Origin: Nitriliruptoraceae bacterium
GTDB taxonomy: Bacteria; Actinomycetota; Nitriliruptoria; Nitriliruptorales; Nitriliruptoraceae
DNA: 6,366 nucleotides
Direction of reading: 5' to 3'
Assembly (NCBI GenBank): GCA_007131525.1
Contig: SLQK01000209.1
Location: forward strand, 1 to 6,366
Part shown: piece after piece, positions 5,464 to 6,366 of the stretch
How positions within the stretch are numbered: the stretch's first letter is position 1
Layout of the letters: the number at the start of each line of letters is the position of its first letter
The notes under the pieces: generated by a model
Told to the model about the DNA's origin: nothing
The model's input: only the letters and a program-made list of their open reading frames with translations
Database searches by the model: none
Program-made: the position numbers and the translations under genes

Positions 5464-5473
5464 CGGGCATCCT
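5464..5473 (+). promoter_or_regulatory. Shared 10-bp upstream motif, copy 2 (possible -10 region of the biotin ligase gene)
   Basis: CGGGCATCCT ends 33 bp before GTG 5506, exactly as copy 1 (2372-2381) does before cupredoxin 1. The identity falls to about half over the next 32 bp. A core promoter element or a shared regulator site are both possible. Confidence 0.33.
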
Positions 5474-5474
5474 A
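5469..5474 (-). promoter_or_regulatory. Possible -10 element of the carboxylase beta gene
   Basis: The minus strand reads TAGGAT, fitting TAnnnT, and would give a leader of about 90 nt. No good -35 hexamer is seen. It overlaps copy 2 of the shared motif, so the two readings compete for the same bases. Confidence 0.18.
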
Positions 5475-5495
5475 ACGAGGTCCGTCCCCGATCTC

Positions 5496-5500
5496 GGAGG
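5496..5500 (+). promoter_or_regulatory. Ribosome binding site of the biotin ligase gene
   Basis: GGAGG lies 5 nt before GTG 5506, supporting this start. Confidence 0.7.
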
Positions 5501-5505
5501 CCGCC

Positions 5506-6309
5506 GTGTCGCTCGGATTCCACCCCGCCGTCCAGGCCGCCGTCGCAGGCAGCCGCCATCTCGCGGCCCACGACCACCTCGACACCGTCACCTCGACCAA
5601 CGACCTCGCCTTGGCGGCGGTCCAGGAGGGCCGGCCGCTCGGGATCGTGGTGAGCGCCGACCGTCAGACCGCGGGACGGGGCCGGCGTGGACGTGCATGG
5701 ACCGACGATGTCGTGGGGCCGGAGGGGCCCGGCAACCTCGCCGTCTCCGTCGTGGTGCCGGCGCCACAGCCCCGTGCGCCGCTGACCCCGCTGGCCGCGG
5801 GGCTCGCCGTCGCCGCCAGCTACCGCGCAGCCGGCGCGGCCCCGACGCTGAAGTGGCCGAACGACGTGCTGCTGGACGAGCGCAAGGCCGCCGGCATCCT
5901 CGTGGAGCGCCACTCGGTGGCGGGTGCCGACGTGGTGGTGATCGGGTGCGGTCTCGACCTGGACTGGCGGGGGGTGACCCGTGAGGGTGAGGCGGCCGGG
6001 TGGACGTCGCTGGCGGAGTCGCTCGGGGCTCCCGTCGACCGCGGTGAGGTGCTCGCGGCGCTGCTCACCGCTCTCGACGGCGAGCTCACCGACCTGCGGG
6101 GTGAGGACGGGGCTGACTCGACGGTGCTCCAGCGCTACCGCGAGGACTGCAGCACCATCGGCCGCGAGGTGGAGGTCGACCTGCCCGGTGGGGTCGTGGT
6201 GGCCGGCCGGGCCGTGGACCTCGACCCCGAGGGGCTGCTGGTGGTCGACACGGCCCGGGAGCGGGTCACGGTCCGGGCGGGGGATGTGTCCGTCCTGCCG
6301 CGGGGCTGA
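5506..6309 (+). CDS. birA: Biotin--[acetyl-CoA-carboxylase] ligase, monofunctional (no DNA-binding domain)
   Basis: A 267-residue cytoplasmic enzyme that makes biotinyl-AMP and transfers biotin to the lysine of carrier domains, here most plausibly Lys552 of the carboxylase alpha chain encoded nearby. Catalytic-domain motifs appear in order: STN at 30-32, the biotin/ATP loop QTAGRGRRGRAW at 54-65, KWPND at 116-120 and KAAGIL at 127-132, where Lys127 matches the conserved E. coli Lys183. A C-terminal SH3-like domain covers about 216-265. There is no N-terminal winged helix, so unlike E. coli BirA it should not act as a repressor. One oddity: the usual G-x-G-x-N motif reads GCGLD (147-151), with Asp in place of Asn. 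The GTG start follows GGAGG at a 5-nt spacing. The gene diverges from the carboxylase beta gene across 135 bp that may hold shared control sites. Confidence 0.95.
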   Translation: MSLGFHPAVQAAVAGSRHLAAHDHLDTVTSTNDLALAAVQEGRPLGIVVSADRQTAGRGRRGRAWTDDVVGPEGPGNLAVSVVVPAPQPRAPLTPLAAGLAVAASYRAAGAAPTLKWPNDVLLDERKAAGILVERHSVAGADVVVIGCGLDLDWRGVTREGEAAGWTSLAESLGAPVDRGEVLAALLTALDGELTDLRGEDGADSTVLQRYREDCSTIGREVEVDLPGGVVVAGRAVDLDPEGLLVVDTARERVTVRAGDVSVLPRG

Positions 6310-6342
6310 GACGCCCACCTCGGTACCGTTCCGGTCCTCGGT

Positions 6343-6358
6343 CGGGCCGGGCGGCCCG
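6343..6358 (+). terminator. Possible terminator hairpin after the biotin ligase gene
   Basis: CGGGCC at 6343-6348 pairs with GGCCCG at 6353-6358 around GGGC, 33 nt after the ligase stop codon. No T-tract follows and the window ends 8 bp later, so it might equally belong to the control region of the next gene. Confidence 0.35.
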
Positions 6359-6366
6359 CAGGTGGT

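Noticed and set aside
5371..6318. A 316-codon upstream extension of the carboxylase beta frame
   Set aside because: It runs antisense through the biotin ligase gene, lacks family similarity, and the beta gene has a good ribosome binding site and conserved N-terminus at GTG 5370.

Overview
The window is very GC-rich and gene-dense, with GTG starts, strong purine-rich ribosome binding sites and no T-tracts after hairpins. A short acyl-CoA carboxylase epsilon subunit, a family known from actinobacteria, points to the phylum Actinomycetota. A deep-branching high-GC lineage is possible, but the class cannot be fixed from this sequence.

Layout, left to right. (1) At 1-312 (+) is the 3' end of a fused isobutyryl-CoA/methylmalonyl-CoA mutase-type gene (IcmF-like). 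(2) At 313-391 is a short convergent gap filled by two overlapping, mutually exclusive hairpins. (3) At 392-2158 (-) is the acyl-CoA carboxylase alpha chain (biotin carboxylase plus biotin carrier). (4) At 2159-2413 is a divergent control region. (5) At 2414-2818 and 3029-3556 (+) are two different small lipoproteins, each a single-domain type 1 (blue) copper protein. (6) At 3557-3817 and 3814-5370 (-) are the carboxylase epsilon chain and carboxyltransferase beta chain, a translationally coupled pair. (7) At 5371-5505 is a second divergent control region. (8) At 5506-6309 (+) is a biotin-protein ligase without a DNA-binding domain. (9) From 6310 to the end is a non-coding tail with one hairpin.

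How the genes fit together: alpha, beta and epsilon would form a biotin-dependent acyl-CoA carboxylase, most likely propionyl-CoA carboxylase. The ligase would attach biotin to Lys552 of the alpha chain, and the mutase would handle branched or methylmalonyl CoA thioesters. The locus therefore reads as a propionyl-CoA / branched acyl-CoA module. The two copper lipoproteins sit between the alpha gene and the beta-epsilon pair and have no obvious role in that pathway; they look like extracytoplasmic electron carriers or copper-handling proteins.

I found no mobile element, CRISPR array, tRNA or rRNA, and no clearly new multi-gene system. The least explained items are the cupredoxin pair and its place in the locus, the overlapping hairpins at 329-379, and a 10-bp motif found at exactly the same distance upstream of a cupredoxin gene and the biotin ligase gene.
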